From: an uncultured Gemmatimonadaceae bacterium
GTDB lineage: Bacteria > Gemmatimonadota > Gemmatimonadetes > Gemmatimonadales > Gemmatimonadaceae
Length of the DNA: 21,660 nucleotides
Reading direction: 5' to 3'
Assembly (NCBI GenBank): GCA_955652635.1
Contig: CATPBN010000208.1
Span: 1 to 21,660 of the forward strand
Part shown: positions 6,949 through 14,250 of the stretch, piece after piece
How positions within the stretch are numbered: position 1 is the stretch's first letter
Layout of the letters: every line of letters begins with the position of its first letter
Made by a program: the position numbers and the translations under genes
Notes under the pieces: model-generated
Told to the model about the DNA's origin: nothing
The model's input: only the letters and a program-made list of their open reading frames with translations
The model's database searches: none

Positions 6949-9171
6949 CTAAGTCCCCGGGAATCCCTCGATGCGCGCGGCTTTGACGATGCGCTTAACT
7001 CTAGCCATGATGGTGTTTGCCGCGGCCGCATCTCCCTTCCGCGACATCCCTTCGGCCAGAACTGCTCCCGTAAAGGCGTAGGTGTAGGGAATTCCGATCG
7101 AAGCACGATCGATCCAGTCCCCTTCCTTGATCAGCGCATCCGGCGCACGGTACACCGTATCCCACAACGCTTTGCTTCGGTCGAGATCGATGAACAAGCC
7201 GGAGACTCGCGGCGTTGCCGCGCTTTCCGTAAGCGGGTGATCTACCAGCTTCTGCACGAAGCCCTGTGAGAGCAGATAAGGCTGCAGACTGGTGGCGAGG
7301 CCGCCGCCTCCGCCGGTCGATACGTAGATCGGACGCTCGGGGAATGCGTCCTTGATCAGGCGCAGCAGCACCAGTTCATCGCGCACCAGGTAACCCGGCT
7401 GAATGTTCAGCGTGATGTTTCCCTGCCGGAAAATCTGCGGCTCGTTGAGCTGTATGTATTCCGGAATCGCGTCCGCTTCGGCGAAAGTCATCTTTAACGG
7501 CGGGCCGGATGGCTTCTTCCACACATGGGTCCTGTAGATCGCCGGACCCCTTGCCGCGTCGTAGGTCGCGATCGGGCGGCGGATCATCTGTCGCACGAAC
7601 CAGTCGGTGTCCAGGTAAGTCGTGACGGCCACCGTCACATCCTGTCTGACTCCCTCCACCTCCTGCACGTACCAGAGAGGGAATGTGTCGTTATCGCCAT
7701 TGGTAACGACTATCGCGTACGGCTCGAGCGAGTTCAGATAATCGCGCGCCCACTGGTCGGTGAAGTAATGACCCGCGCGCGATGCGTACTTCCAGTTCGC
7801 GAAAAGAGGAACGAGCGCGATGAGAAGGATTGGCGTAGCGCGCAAGAATCCGCGGCGCGACGGCCAGCCAGCGACAATGGCCGGTTTCTTCCCCTTCTGC
7901 CGCTCTTCGATGCGCTCTTCACCGCCGAGCACGTGCGCGAGCTGCTCCCAGAGAAAGCTGAGACCTATTGCCGCCCAGACTCCCCACGCGGAATAGCTCC
8001 AGATGTAGAAGTAGTCGCGGTCGCGCACCTCCCGCGCCACGTCCTGCGCGAGCGGGTCCTGCGACCAGCCGTACTTGAAATTCAGATAGTAGATGAGCGC
8101 GAGCGTCATCGTGAACATCAGCGGGCCGAAATACCAGAACGTTCTTCGGTCTCGTTGCCAATGCACGTATCCACCGAGCAGCCCAAGGGCAAGGAAGATA
8201 AAAGCCATCACGAACTGCATCCCCTGCATTGTCCCGTGAGAATCGCGCAGCCACTGCCACTTGAAGTAGAGCCACCACATTCCCACCTGCGCCGGATAAT
8301 CAGCGCCACGCTCGAGCTTCTTTCCGTACTGCTCGCGGTTGATGTTGGACATCAACCGGTCTTTCGTGAGCGAGGTGAAAGTGCAGCTCGCCTCGAGCCT
8401 GGTTTCGCACGCCGTTGGCGCGCCTTCGTTGATTCCCGGGAAGTATGCCGCGCGCACCGGCTCGTAGATGAATGGCGTCAGCCCGAGCACGAGTGCGGCG
8501 AGGGCGGTGAGCACGAGCTTCCAGCGCAGCAGAGTGCGCCAGCGAACGGCGAGAATCGCTACGCCGGCGGCGGGAAGCGGAAGAAAGCCCGCGGGATGGT
8601 TCGAGTATCCGAGGCCGAGCAGAAAAGCGACGAGAATGAGCAGACGATCGGCGTTGGGGGAATCGGGATTCTCCATCCACTCGATCATCAGCCACGACAC
8701 GATCGTAAAGAACAGCAGTGAGACTGTGTACACCTTCTCGTTCACCACCGACTGGTTCCACACCGTGAACGCGGTCGCGCCGATGAGGGTTGCGAGGCTC
8801 GCCACGACCAATCGCTGCCAGCGCTCGAGGATCCAGCGCGCGACGATTCTCTCCGTGATCAGGAACCAGAAGCCCGCCGAGAGGGCGCTGGCGAGCGCCG
8901 CCATGATGTTGATTTTGGCGCCGTACGAGACCGGGAGGGGGAGCGTCGCGAACGCGTGGCCGAGCAGCATGAAGAAGGGATTGCCGGGCGGGTGCGGAAG
9001 ACCGAGCACTTTCGTGGCGGCCATGTACTCGCCCGTATCCCACATCGCCACCGACGGAGCGAGCGTCAGCAGGTAGAGGATGAATACGAGACCCGCCGCT
9101 ATCGCGGCGGGAATATACGAGGGCTTGTAGCCGTTCCGATCGGAAAGGGAGGGTGAAGCTGTCGTTGCCAT
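6949..9171 (-). CDS. DUF2723 multi-pass membrane GT-C type glycosyltransferase
   Basis: A 740-residue membrane protein. The N-terminal 440 residues hold about 11 hydrophobic segments, the first being AAIAAGLVFILYLLTLAPSV. After the first comes the GT-C loop motif DTGEYMAATKVLGLPHPPGNP (Asp/Glu and HPPG), as in protein O-mannosyltransferase-like enzymes that use lipid-linked sugars outside the membrane. The C-terminal part (about 460-740) is soluble and includes the DUF2723 signature VVTNGDNDTFPLWYVQEVEG. The likely role is transfer of a sugar to exported proteins or envelope polymers; donor and acceptor are unknown. The gene is convergent with imuB (4 nt apart, no terminator) and divergent from dnaE2 (154 nt between starts), so it sits inside the imuB-dnaE2 pair but is unlikely to share its function. 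No clear ribosome site precedes its ATG. Confidence 0.85.
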   Translation of the reverse strand: MATTASPSLSDRNGYKPSYIPAAIAAGLVFILYLLTLAPSVAMWDTGEYMAATKVLGLPHPPGNPFFMLLGHAFATLPLPVSYGAKINIMAALASALSAGFWFLITERIVARWILERWQRLVVASLATLIGATAFTVWNQSVVNEKVYTVSLLFFTIVSWLMIEWMENPDSPNADRLLILVAFLLGLGYSNHPAGFLPLPAAGVAILAVRWRTLLRWKLVLTALAALVLGLTPFIYEPVRAAYFPGINEGAPTACETRLEASCTFTSLTKDRLMSNINREQYGKKLERGADYPAQVGMWWLYFKWQWLRDSHGTMQGMQFVMAFIFLALGLLGGYVHWQRDRRTFWYFGPLMFTMTLALIYYLNFKYGWSQDPLAQDVAREVRDRDYFYIWSYSAWGVWAAIGLSFLWEQLAHVLGGEERIEERQKGKKPAIVAGWPSRRGFLRATPILLIALVPLFANWKYASRAGHYFTDQWARDYLNSLEPYAIVVTNGDNDTFPLWYVQEVEGVRQDVTVAVTTYLDTDWFVRQMIRRPIATYDAARGPAIYRTHVWKKPSGPPLKMTFAEADAIPEYIQLNEPQIFRQGNITLNIQPGYLVRDELVLLRLIKDAFPERPIYVSTGGGGGLATSLQPYLLSQGFVQKLVDHPLTESAATPRVSGLFIDLDRSKALWDTVYRAPDALIKEGDWIDRASIGIPYTYAFTGAVLAEGMSRKGDAAAANTIMARVKRIVKAARIEGFPGT

Positions 9172-9245
9172 TTATGAGAGCGAAGTACTGGTGGGACGGA
9201 GTGGATGAATTTTAGTCACTTCCCGTCCGGCTGCAGTTGAACACG

Positions 9246-9262
9246 ATCGATCAAGAATCGAT
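9246..9262. promoter_or_regulatory. Phased ATCGAT pair in the DUF2723/dnaE2 divergent region
   Basis: Two ATCGAT palindromes (9246-9251 and 9257-9262) are spaced 11 bp start to start, between two divergent genes. The helical phasing would suit a protein dimer or tetramer contacting one face of the DNA. It is a short pattern and could be chance. Confidence 0.25.
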
Positions 9263-9296
9263 TTGATACACCGAAAACCGGATTTCTCCCCTTGTC

Positions 9297-9316
9297 TTCG
9301 GCCTTTGTTCGGTATA
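9297..9316 (+). promoter_or_regulatory. Candidate operator/promoter of dnaE2: TTCGG-N6-TTCGG-TATA
   Basis: TTCGG at 9297-9301 and 9308-9312 repeats with an 11-bp period, and the second copy runs into TATA, making the TTCGGTATA 9-mer shared with the imuB upstream region. TATACC (9313-9318) could act as the -10, which would put the transcript start at or next to the ATG at 9326 (leaderless). An inverted CCGAA (9271-9275) lies upstream. The factor is unknown; a LexA-type SOS repressor is the obvious suspect given the genes controlled. Confidence 0.45.
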
Positions 9317-9325
9317 CCCTCAGGC

Positions 9326-12300
9326 ATGGGATTCATCGAGCTCAGAGCCCACACCGCCTTCTCTTTTGGCGATGGCAGTGTTTCACCCGAAGCGCTTGCT
9401 GCTCGTGCGGCATTACTTGGATACAGTGCCATCGGGATTACCGACACGGCGGACTTGGGGGGGATTGTCCGCTTCGGGCTCGAGGCTCGCCGCCAGAACA
9501 TCAGGCCGATTGTCGGCGCTGAGCTCAACATCGACGGATGTCCCGCCGCCTTTCTGGCGCGGAGCAAGGCGGGATTCAACAATCTCGCATCGCTGGTCAC
9601 CAGGTCGCGTGTGGGTGAGCTCTCGACCTGGAAGAAAGGAGATGGAAAACAGACGCGCGGACGCCCACGCGTCTCATGGCAACAGATAGCTGAGCGAAGT
9701 GAAGGTCTGCAGGTGTTGACCGGTCCGGCGTCCGGGCCGGTCACTTCTCGTCTCCGCGACCGCGATTTCAAGGGTGCTGAGCGCACGCTCTGCCAGTGGC
9801 GCGATGTCTTCGGCGACAGGCTCGCAGTCGAAGTGCAGCTTCATCACACGGGCGGACATGAAGCAGCGCTGGCCACGGCGCTGATCGAGCTCGCCGAGCG
9901 GCACAAGGTACCGTGGGTGATATGTCACGAGCCGCGCTACATCGACAACGACAGCCGGCTCGTGCACGACGTGCTCACTGCTCTTCGCTACAACACCACA
10001 ATCGATGACGCGCTGGCGCGCGGATTATTGCATCCGAATGGTGAATGGCGTCTCGCTTCTCCGGAGGAGATAGCCGAGCGGTGGAAGGGACGCGAAGTGG
10101 GTCTCGAGGAAAGCGAGCGAATCGCGTCCGAGTGCGATTTCAGCCTGGCGTGGGTGAGACCGCCGCTGCCGAAGTTTCCGGTTCCCACCGGCTACGACGA
10201 CGACAAGTTCCTGTGCGAGAAAGTTTTTGCGGGCGCACGCGAGCGATGGGGGGAGATCGATGACAAGCAGAGAGCGCAGCTCGAGCACGAGCTCAAAGTC
10301 ATAGGCAATCTCGGATTCGCCGGATTCTTCCTCGTGATGTGGGACGCGGTGGATTTCGCTCGAAAAAAGGGAATCCTCTGCCAGGGGCGTGGCAGTGCGG
10401 CGAACTCCGCGGTCGCGTACTGTCTCGCCATCACCGCTGTGGATCCGGTGAAGCACGGGCTCTTGTTCGAGCGATTTCTCTCCGAGATCCGGGTCGACGG
10501 ACAGACGGAAGCTCCTGACATCGACGTGGACATCGAGCACGACCGGCGGGAAGAAGTGCTCGACTACGTCTACGACAAGTACAACCGGGCGAAGGCGGCG
10601 ATTACCTGCATCGTGCAGATGTACCGCGGGCCCAACGCGATTCTCGATTCGATGCGCGCTTTCGGGTATCCCGTCGAGATGGCGACGAATTTCTCCAAGA
10701 GAATCCACTGGAGCGATCCAGCCGAGGGAGCGAAGTACATCGAGGAAACTCTCGCTCCCAAGTTCGGCCTCGATCTCGACAACCCGCGGGGCAAGGCAAC
10801 TCTCGCCGCGATGGCGGCGTTCGAGGGAGTGCCTCGGCTTCGCTCCACCCACGTCGGTGGATTCGTTCTGTCATCCGCGCCACTCGGGGACTATCTGCCG
10901 GTCGAGCACACGACGATGGGCCGAACGATCATACAGTTCGACAAGGACGATCTCGACGCCGTCGGCATCCCGAAGTTCGATTTCCTCGGCTTGGGCGCGC
11001 TGTCGCTGGTGAGACGCGCCTTCGACATGATCGAGGTGCGAACGGGAACGCGCCCCGAGATGTACAAGCTGCCGCCGGACGATGAGGCGACTTACAACCT
11101 GATCGCGCATGGCGAGACGATCGGCACTTTCCAGATCGAGAGCAGGGCGCAGATCGCTTCTGTGCTACATACGAAGCCAGATCGATTGTACGACATCGTG
11201 GTGCAGGTGGCTCTCATACGTCCCGGTCCGATCCAGGCGAATTTCGTGCATCCCTACACGGCACGGCGCCGCGGGCTCGAGCCCGTGACGTACCTGCATC
11301 CCGACCTGAAACCGATTCTCAAGCGCACGCAGGGAATCCCGATTTTCCAGGAGCAGGCGATGGCGATCGCCATGAAGCTCGGAGGATACTCGGCGGCGCA
11401 GGCGGACGAGCTGCGGCGAACTATGGGACATATTCGTAAAGTGGAAAAGCTGCACCGCGTCCTCGAGCAGCTGCGCTCTCGCATGGTCGAGCGCGGAGTT
11501 ACGGAAGACGTCGCGGCCAAGATCGCCGAGGATCTCAAGAGCTTCGCCAACTACGGATTCCCGGAATCGCACGCGTGGAGCTTCGCCTTGATCGCGTACG
11601 CGACGGGATACCTCAAGGCGCATTACATCGCGGAGTTCTACGCCGGCCTCCTCAACTCGTGGCCGATGGGTTTCTACCCGCCCTCGACTCTGATCCACGA
11701 CGCAAGACGACATGGGCTGAAGGTTCTTCCGCCCTGCATGCGGGATGGCGATTGGGAGTGCACCACCGCGCCCACCGACAATCCGGAGAAACCGGCGCTT
11801 CGCATCGGCTGGCGCCACATTCGCGGGCTGGGCGAGAAATCTCTCGAAGCCCTCAAGACAGCGAGGGGCAGGGATCGATTCGCGTCGATCGACGATGTCG
11901 TGCTGCGGGCGCGGCTCCAGCGAGCCGATGCGCTCGAGCTGGCGCGCGCGGGAGCGTTTGGATGCTGGGAGCCGGACCGCCGCCGCGCGGCGTGGGTGGC
12001 GATGCGCGCGGTGGGAGACAGCCTTCCTCTCGCCCCGGCGCGCCGGACGTCATACAACCCGAGAGCGCTCACGCGCGACGAGCTGATCTTCCTCGACTAC
12101 TTCTCGGTCGGGATAAGCGTCAGCGGCCATCCCATGGAGCACCTGCGCGAGAAGCTGCGCGCGGCGGGAGCGCTCGACTCGAGGGAGCTGGAGCAGCTCA
12201 ATGGAGGAGAGTCCATCGTCACGGCGGGGCTCGTCACCATTCGGCAGCAGCCCCAGAGCGCGAAGGGGACCGTTTTCCTGTTGATGGAAGACGAGTTCGG

Positions 12301-12484
12301 CTTCATCAACGTGATCGTCTCCAAGAAGATGGTCGAGAAGTATTCAGAGGTCGTGAAGTTCTCGACGTTTGTCGTGGTGCAGGGAAAGTTCGAGCGCGAT
12401 GGCGGAGTGAGAAATGTCATTGGCCGGAAATTCAGCGAGCTCGAGGTGAAACAGCTCGTCCACGCCAGTCGCGACTTTCACTAG
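9326..12484 (+). CDS. dnaE2: Error-prone DNA polymerase III alpha subunit DnaE2/ImuC
   Basis: The 1,052-residue length fits DnaE2, shorter than replicative DnaE (about 1,160). Order of domains: PHP (from residue 4), polymerase palm with the catalytic motif PDIDVD (Asp398, Asp400) followed by RREEVLDYVYDKY, the GQGRGSAANSAVAYCL nucleotide-handling block (about 353-367), fingers (SHAWSFALIAYATGYLKAH), an HhH (RGLGEKSLEAL) and a C-terminal OB fold (ESIVTAGLVTIRQQP). The C terminus lacks the long clamp/tau-binding extension of DnaE1. PHP metal ligands look eroded: His-x-His is RAH and TDH is TDT. It performs lesion bypass with ImuB after DNA damage. The ATG at 9326 is chosen because family members begin with this F-I-E-L-x-x-H motif; an in-frame TTG at 9263 would run through the putative operator and adds an unrelated peptide. 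There is no ribosome site, consistent with leaderless translation. Confidence 0.93.
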   Translation: MGFIELRAHTAFSFGDGSVSPEALAARAALLGYSAIGITDTADLGGIVRFGLEARRQNIRPIVGAELNIDGCPAAFLARSKAGFNNLASLVTRSRVGELSTWKKGDGKQTRGRPRVSWQQIAERSEGLQVLTGPASGPVTSRLRDRDFKGAERTLCQWRDVFGDRLAVEVQLHHTGGHEAALATALIELAERHKVPWVICHEPRYIDNDSRLVHDVLTALRYNTTIDDALARGLLHPNGEWRLASPEEIAERWKGREVGLEESERIASECDFSLAWVRPPLPKFPVPTGYDDDKFLCEKVFAGARERWGEIDDKQRAQLEHELKVIGNLGFAGFFLVMWDAVDFARKKGILCQGRGSAANSAVAYCLAITAVDPVKHGLLFERFLSEIRVDGQTEAPDIDVDIEHDRREEVLDYVYDKYNRAKAAITCIVQMYRGPNAILDSMRAFGYPVEMATNFSKRIHWSDPAEGAKYIEETLAPKFGLDLDNPRGKATLAAMAAFEGVPRLRSTHVGGFVLSSAPLGDYLPVEHTTMGRTIIQFDKDDLDAVGIPKFDFLGLGALSLVRRAFDMIEVRTGTRPEMYKLPPDDEATYNLIAHGETIGTFQIESRAQIASVLHTKPDRLYDIVVQVALIRPGPIQANFVHPYTARRRGLEPVTYLHPDLKPILKRTQGIPIFQEQAMAIAMKLGGYSAAQADELRRTMGHIRKVEKLHRVLEQLRSRMVERGVTEDVAAKIAEDLKSFANYGFPESHAWSFALIAYATGYLKAHYIAEFYAGLLNSWPMGFYPPSTLIHDARRHGLKVLPPCMRDGDWECTTAPTDNPEKPALRIGWRHIRGLGEKSLEALKTARGRDRFASIDDVVLRARLQRADALELARAGAFGCWEPDRRRAAWVAMRAVGDSLPLAPARRTSYNPRALTRDELIFLDYFSVGISVSGHPMEHLREKLRAAGALDSRELEQLNGGESIVTAGLVTIRQQPQSAKGTVFLLMEDEFGFINVIVSKKMVEKYSEVVKFSTFVVVQGKFERDGGVRNVIGRKFSELEVKQLVHASRDFH

Positions 12485-12500
12485 ACCGGCGAGCCGCCAC

Positions 12501-12516
12501 GCCGACGAACGTCGGC
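12501..12516. other. Small perfect hairpin after dnaE2
   Basis: GCCGAC, a GAAC loop and GTCGGC can fold into a 6-bp stem 17 nt after the dnaE2 stop. There is no T-tract on either side, so it is not a convincing intrinsic terminator; it may slow polymerase or protect the 3' end, or have no role. Read-through into the threonine aldolase gene is possible. Confidence 0.35.
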
Positions 12517-12552
12517 TTGCCGCTGAAGTGAGCGAGACGTTATCGTAGGCGC

Positions 12553-13593
12553 ATGCCGCACAAGCAGCAGTCGGGACGCGCCTTCGCGAGTGACAATTGG
12601 GCCGGCGTGCATCCCGAAGTCCTCGAAGCGATGGCAGCCGCGAACGTCGGTCACGTTCCGTCGTACGGCACCGACCCGTACACACACGACGCCGTAACGA
12701 GAATCGGCGCCGAGCTCGGCGGCGAACCGGAGATATTTCTGGTGTTCAGCGGCACCGCCGCAAATGTGCTTTGCCTGCAGAGCATGGTGAGGTCGCACCA
12801 GTCCGTCATCTGCGCCGAGACTGCTCACCTCTACACTTCGGAATGCGGCGCGGCGGAGAAGCACATTGGCTGCAAGCTGCTGACCGTGCATTCGCCGAAC
12901 GGAAAGATCACGGTGCAGGGAATTCGCGAGCATCTGCATCACATTGGCGACGAGCATCACGCTCAGCCGCGCGCCATCTCGATCACCCAGGCAACCGAGT
13001 ACGGAACCGTGTACACGCCGCAGGAAATCCGGGTGATCGCCGACTTCGCGCACGCGAATTCGCTGCTGCTCCACATGGACGGCGCGAGGATCTTCAACGC
13101 GGCCGCCCACCTGAATGTGCCGCTCAGAGCATTGACGAGCGAGGTGGGAGTAGACGCGCTCTCATTCGGGGGCACGAAAAACGGCCTCATCGCGGGTGAG
13201 GCGGTTGTGTTCTTCAAGCGGGTCCTCGCCGACGATTTCGAGTTCAGGCGGATGCAGGGGATGCAGCTCGCGTCGAAGATGCGATTCATCGCCGCCCAAT
13301 TCACCGCGCTACTGACCAATGGTCTCTGGAAGCGTAGCGCCGAGCACGCGAACGGGATGGCGCAGCTGCTCGCCGGTGAACTGACGGGAATGGAAGGAAT
13401 CGCGTTGACGCAAGCGGTCGAAGCCAACGAGGTGTTCGTGACGCTGCCGCGGCGGATAATTCCGAAGCTCCAGGAGCGGTGGCCATTTCATGTCTGGAAC
13501 GAGTCGACGGCGGAAGCGAGGCTGATCACCTCATTCGACACGGCCGAAGCCGACATCGCGGATTTCGTCTCGCTGGTCCAGGACGGGATCTGA
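12553..13593 (+). CDS. ltaE: Low-specificity L-threonine aldolase (PLP enzyme)
   Basis: A 346-residue fold-type I PLP enzyme that splits threonine or allo-threonine to glycine and acetaldehyde (also phenylserine-type substrates). Visible motifs: the N-terminal FASDNWAGVHPEVLEAM; GTDPYTHDA; the cofactor-ring stacking region with His92 in CAETAHLYTSECGA; Asp176 in LLLHMDGARIFNAA, expected to bind the pyridine nitrogen; and the Schiff-base lysine Lys209 in SFGGTKNGLIAGEAVVFF. The length matches the Pseudomonas-type enzymes. It is probably cytoplasmic and gives a glycine/one-carbon route. It follows dnaE2 after 68 nt on the same strand, with only a weak hairpin and a poor ribosome site, so it may be read from its own promoter or from dnaE2 transcripts. 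It faces the cytidylate-kinase-like gene 24 nt away. The folate-linked YgfZ and glycolate enzymes further on are not obviously linked. Confidence 0.9.
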   Translation: MPHKQQSGRAFASDNWAGVHPEVLEAMAAANVGHVPSYGTDPYTHDAVTRIGAELGGEPEIFLVFSGTAANVLCLQSMVRSHQSVICAETAHLYTSECGAAEKHIGCKLLTVHSPNGKITVQGIREHLHHIGDEHHAQPRAISITQATEYGTVYTPQEIRVIADFAHANSLLLHMDGARIFNAAAHLNVPLRALTSEVGVDALSFGGTKNGLIAGEAVVFFKRVLADDFEFRRMQGMQLASKMRFIAAQFTALLTNGLWKRSAEHANGMAQLLAGELTGMEGIALTQAVEANEVFVTLPRRIIPKLQERWPFHVWNESTAEARLITSFDTAEADIADFVSLVQDGI

Positions 13594-13617
13594 CTACGAC
13601 TGAACGGGTGCGAGTTG

Positions 13618-14247
13618 TCAGTTATTGAGCGCGAACCGTCCCTTCGCTGCGGCGACGATCAGTTGAGCAGACCCCTCAATGCCCAGTCGATCCGTATTGA
13701 CGCTGAGATCGTAATTCTCGTGCGCCCGACGGTCCCGCTCCCAGTGCAGACGCACCCACTGGTCGCGCTCCTTGTTCGTGCTGTCGACGAGGCGCGCGGC
13801 TTCTTCAGCGCTCACGCCTTCGCGCTGCATTGTGCGCGCGATCAGGGCCTTTCTGGGCGCGTAGCAGAACACGTGAAGAGCGTCCTCGCGCTCGGCGAGC
13901 ATCTCCTGGGCGCCCCGGCCAACGACTACGAGCGGTCCCCGCGCAATCGCTTCCTCTATGATGTGGCGGGTAACCTCGATGAGCTGCTCATCGGTGGGGC
14001 GCTTCGCCGCGGCGATCGGCGACGCCCATTCCTGCGACCCCATCGCCATCGCTGAAGTGAGGCGCTCCACCAGTGAGGGAACGCGCTCCTCACGGTCCCG
14101 GACTTCCGCAATGCTCAAACCCATGCGGGTCGCGACGGCGTCGACGACTGCGTTGTCGAGGAGTGTCCAACCCAGCTCTTTGGCGGTGAGTGCCGCGACC
14201 TCCGAGCCTCCCGACCCGTAAAGCCGCGAGACGGTGAGTATCGGCAC
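13618..14247 (-). CDS. Cytidylate-kinase-like P-loop protein
   Basis: A 209-residue P-loop protein of the cytidylate-kinase-like family (PF13189 type), distinct from housekeeping Cmk. It shows the nucleotide-binding loop SRLYGSGGSEVA (residues 7-18), a FIND-like opening ELGWTLLDNAVVDAVATRMG, the core strand GPLVVVGRGAQEMLA, and a lid-like Arg/Lys segment (ALIARTMQREGVSAEEAARLV, then KERDQWVRLHWERDRR). Family members are annotated as possible nucleoside monophosphate kinases, but the substrate is generally unproven. Translation starts at GTG (14247), 3 nt after the stop of the AAA ATPase gene, so the two are almost certainly co-transcribed and probably coupled. No separate promoter is visible. 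This pairing is the main clue to function: a kinase-like partner of an AAA machine. Confidence 0.8.
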   Translation of the reverse strand: MPILTVSRLYGSGGSEVAALTAKELGWTLLDNAVVDAVATRMGLSIAEVRDREERVPSLVERLTSAMAMGSQEWASPIAAAKRPTDEQLIEVTRHIIEEAIARGPLVVVGRGAQEMLAEREDALHVFCYAPRKALIARTMQREGVSAEEAARLVDSTNKERDQWVRLHWERDRRAHENYDLSVNTDRLGIEGSAQLIVAAAKGRFALNN

Positions 14248-14250
14248 TAC

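Noticed and set aside
7525..8721. 398-residue plus-strand open frame inside the DUF2723 gene
   Set aside because: It is exactly antisense to a gene with clear family motifs; its product is Arg/His/Glu-rich with no domain, as expected from the complementary strand of GC-rich coding DNA.
9263..9325. Longer dnaE2 from the TTG at 9263
   Set aside because: The extra 21 residues do not resemble DnaE2 N termini and would place the TTCGG element and TATA box inside the coding region.
12501..12516. Hairpin after dnaE2 as an intrinsic terminator
   Set aside because: The 6-bp stem is not followed by a T-run on either strand, so it is listed only as a hairpin.
11575..12531. 318-residue alternative plus-strand frame overlapping the dnaE2 3' end
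   Set aside because: It is a shifted frame of the dnaE2 C-terminal domains, which are intact in the main frame; there is no sign of a programmed frameshift.
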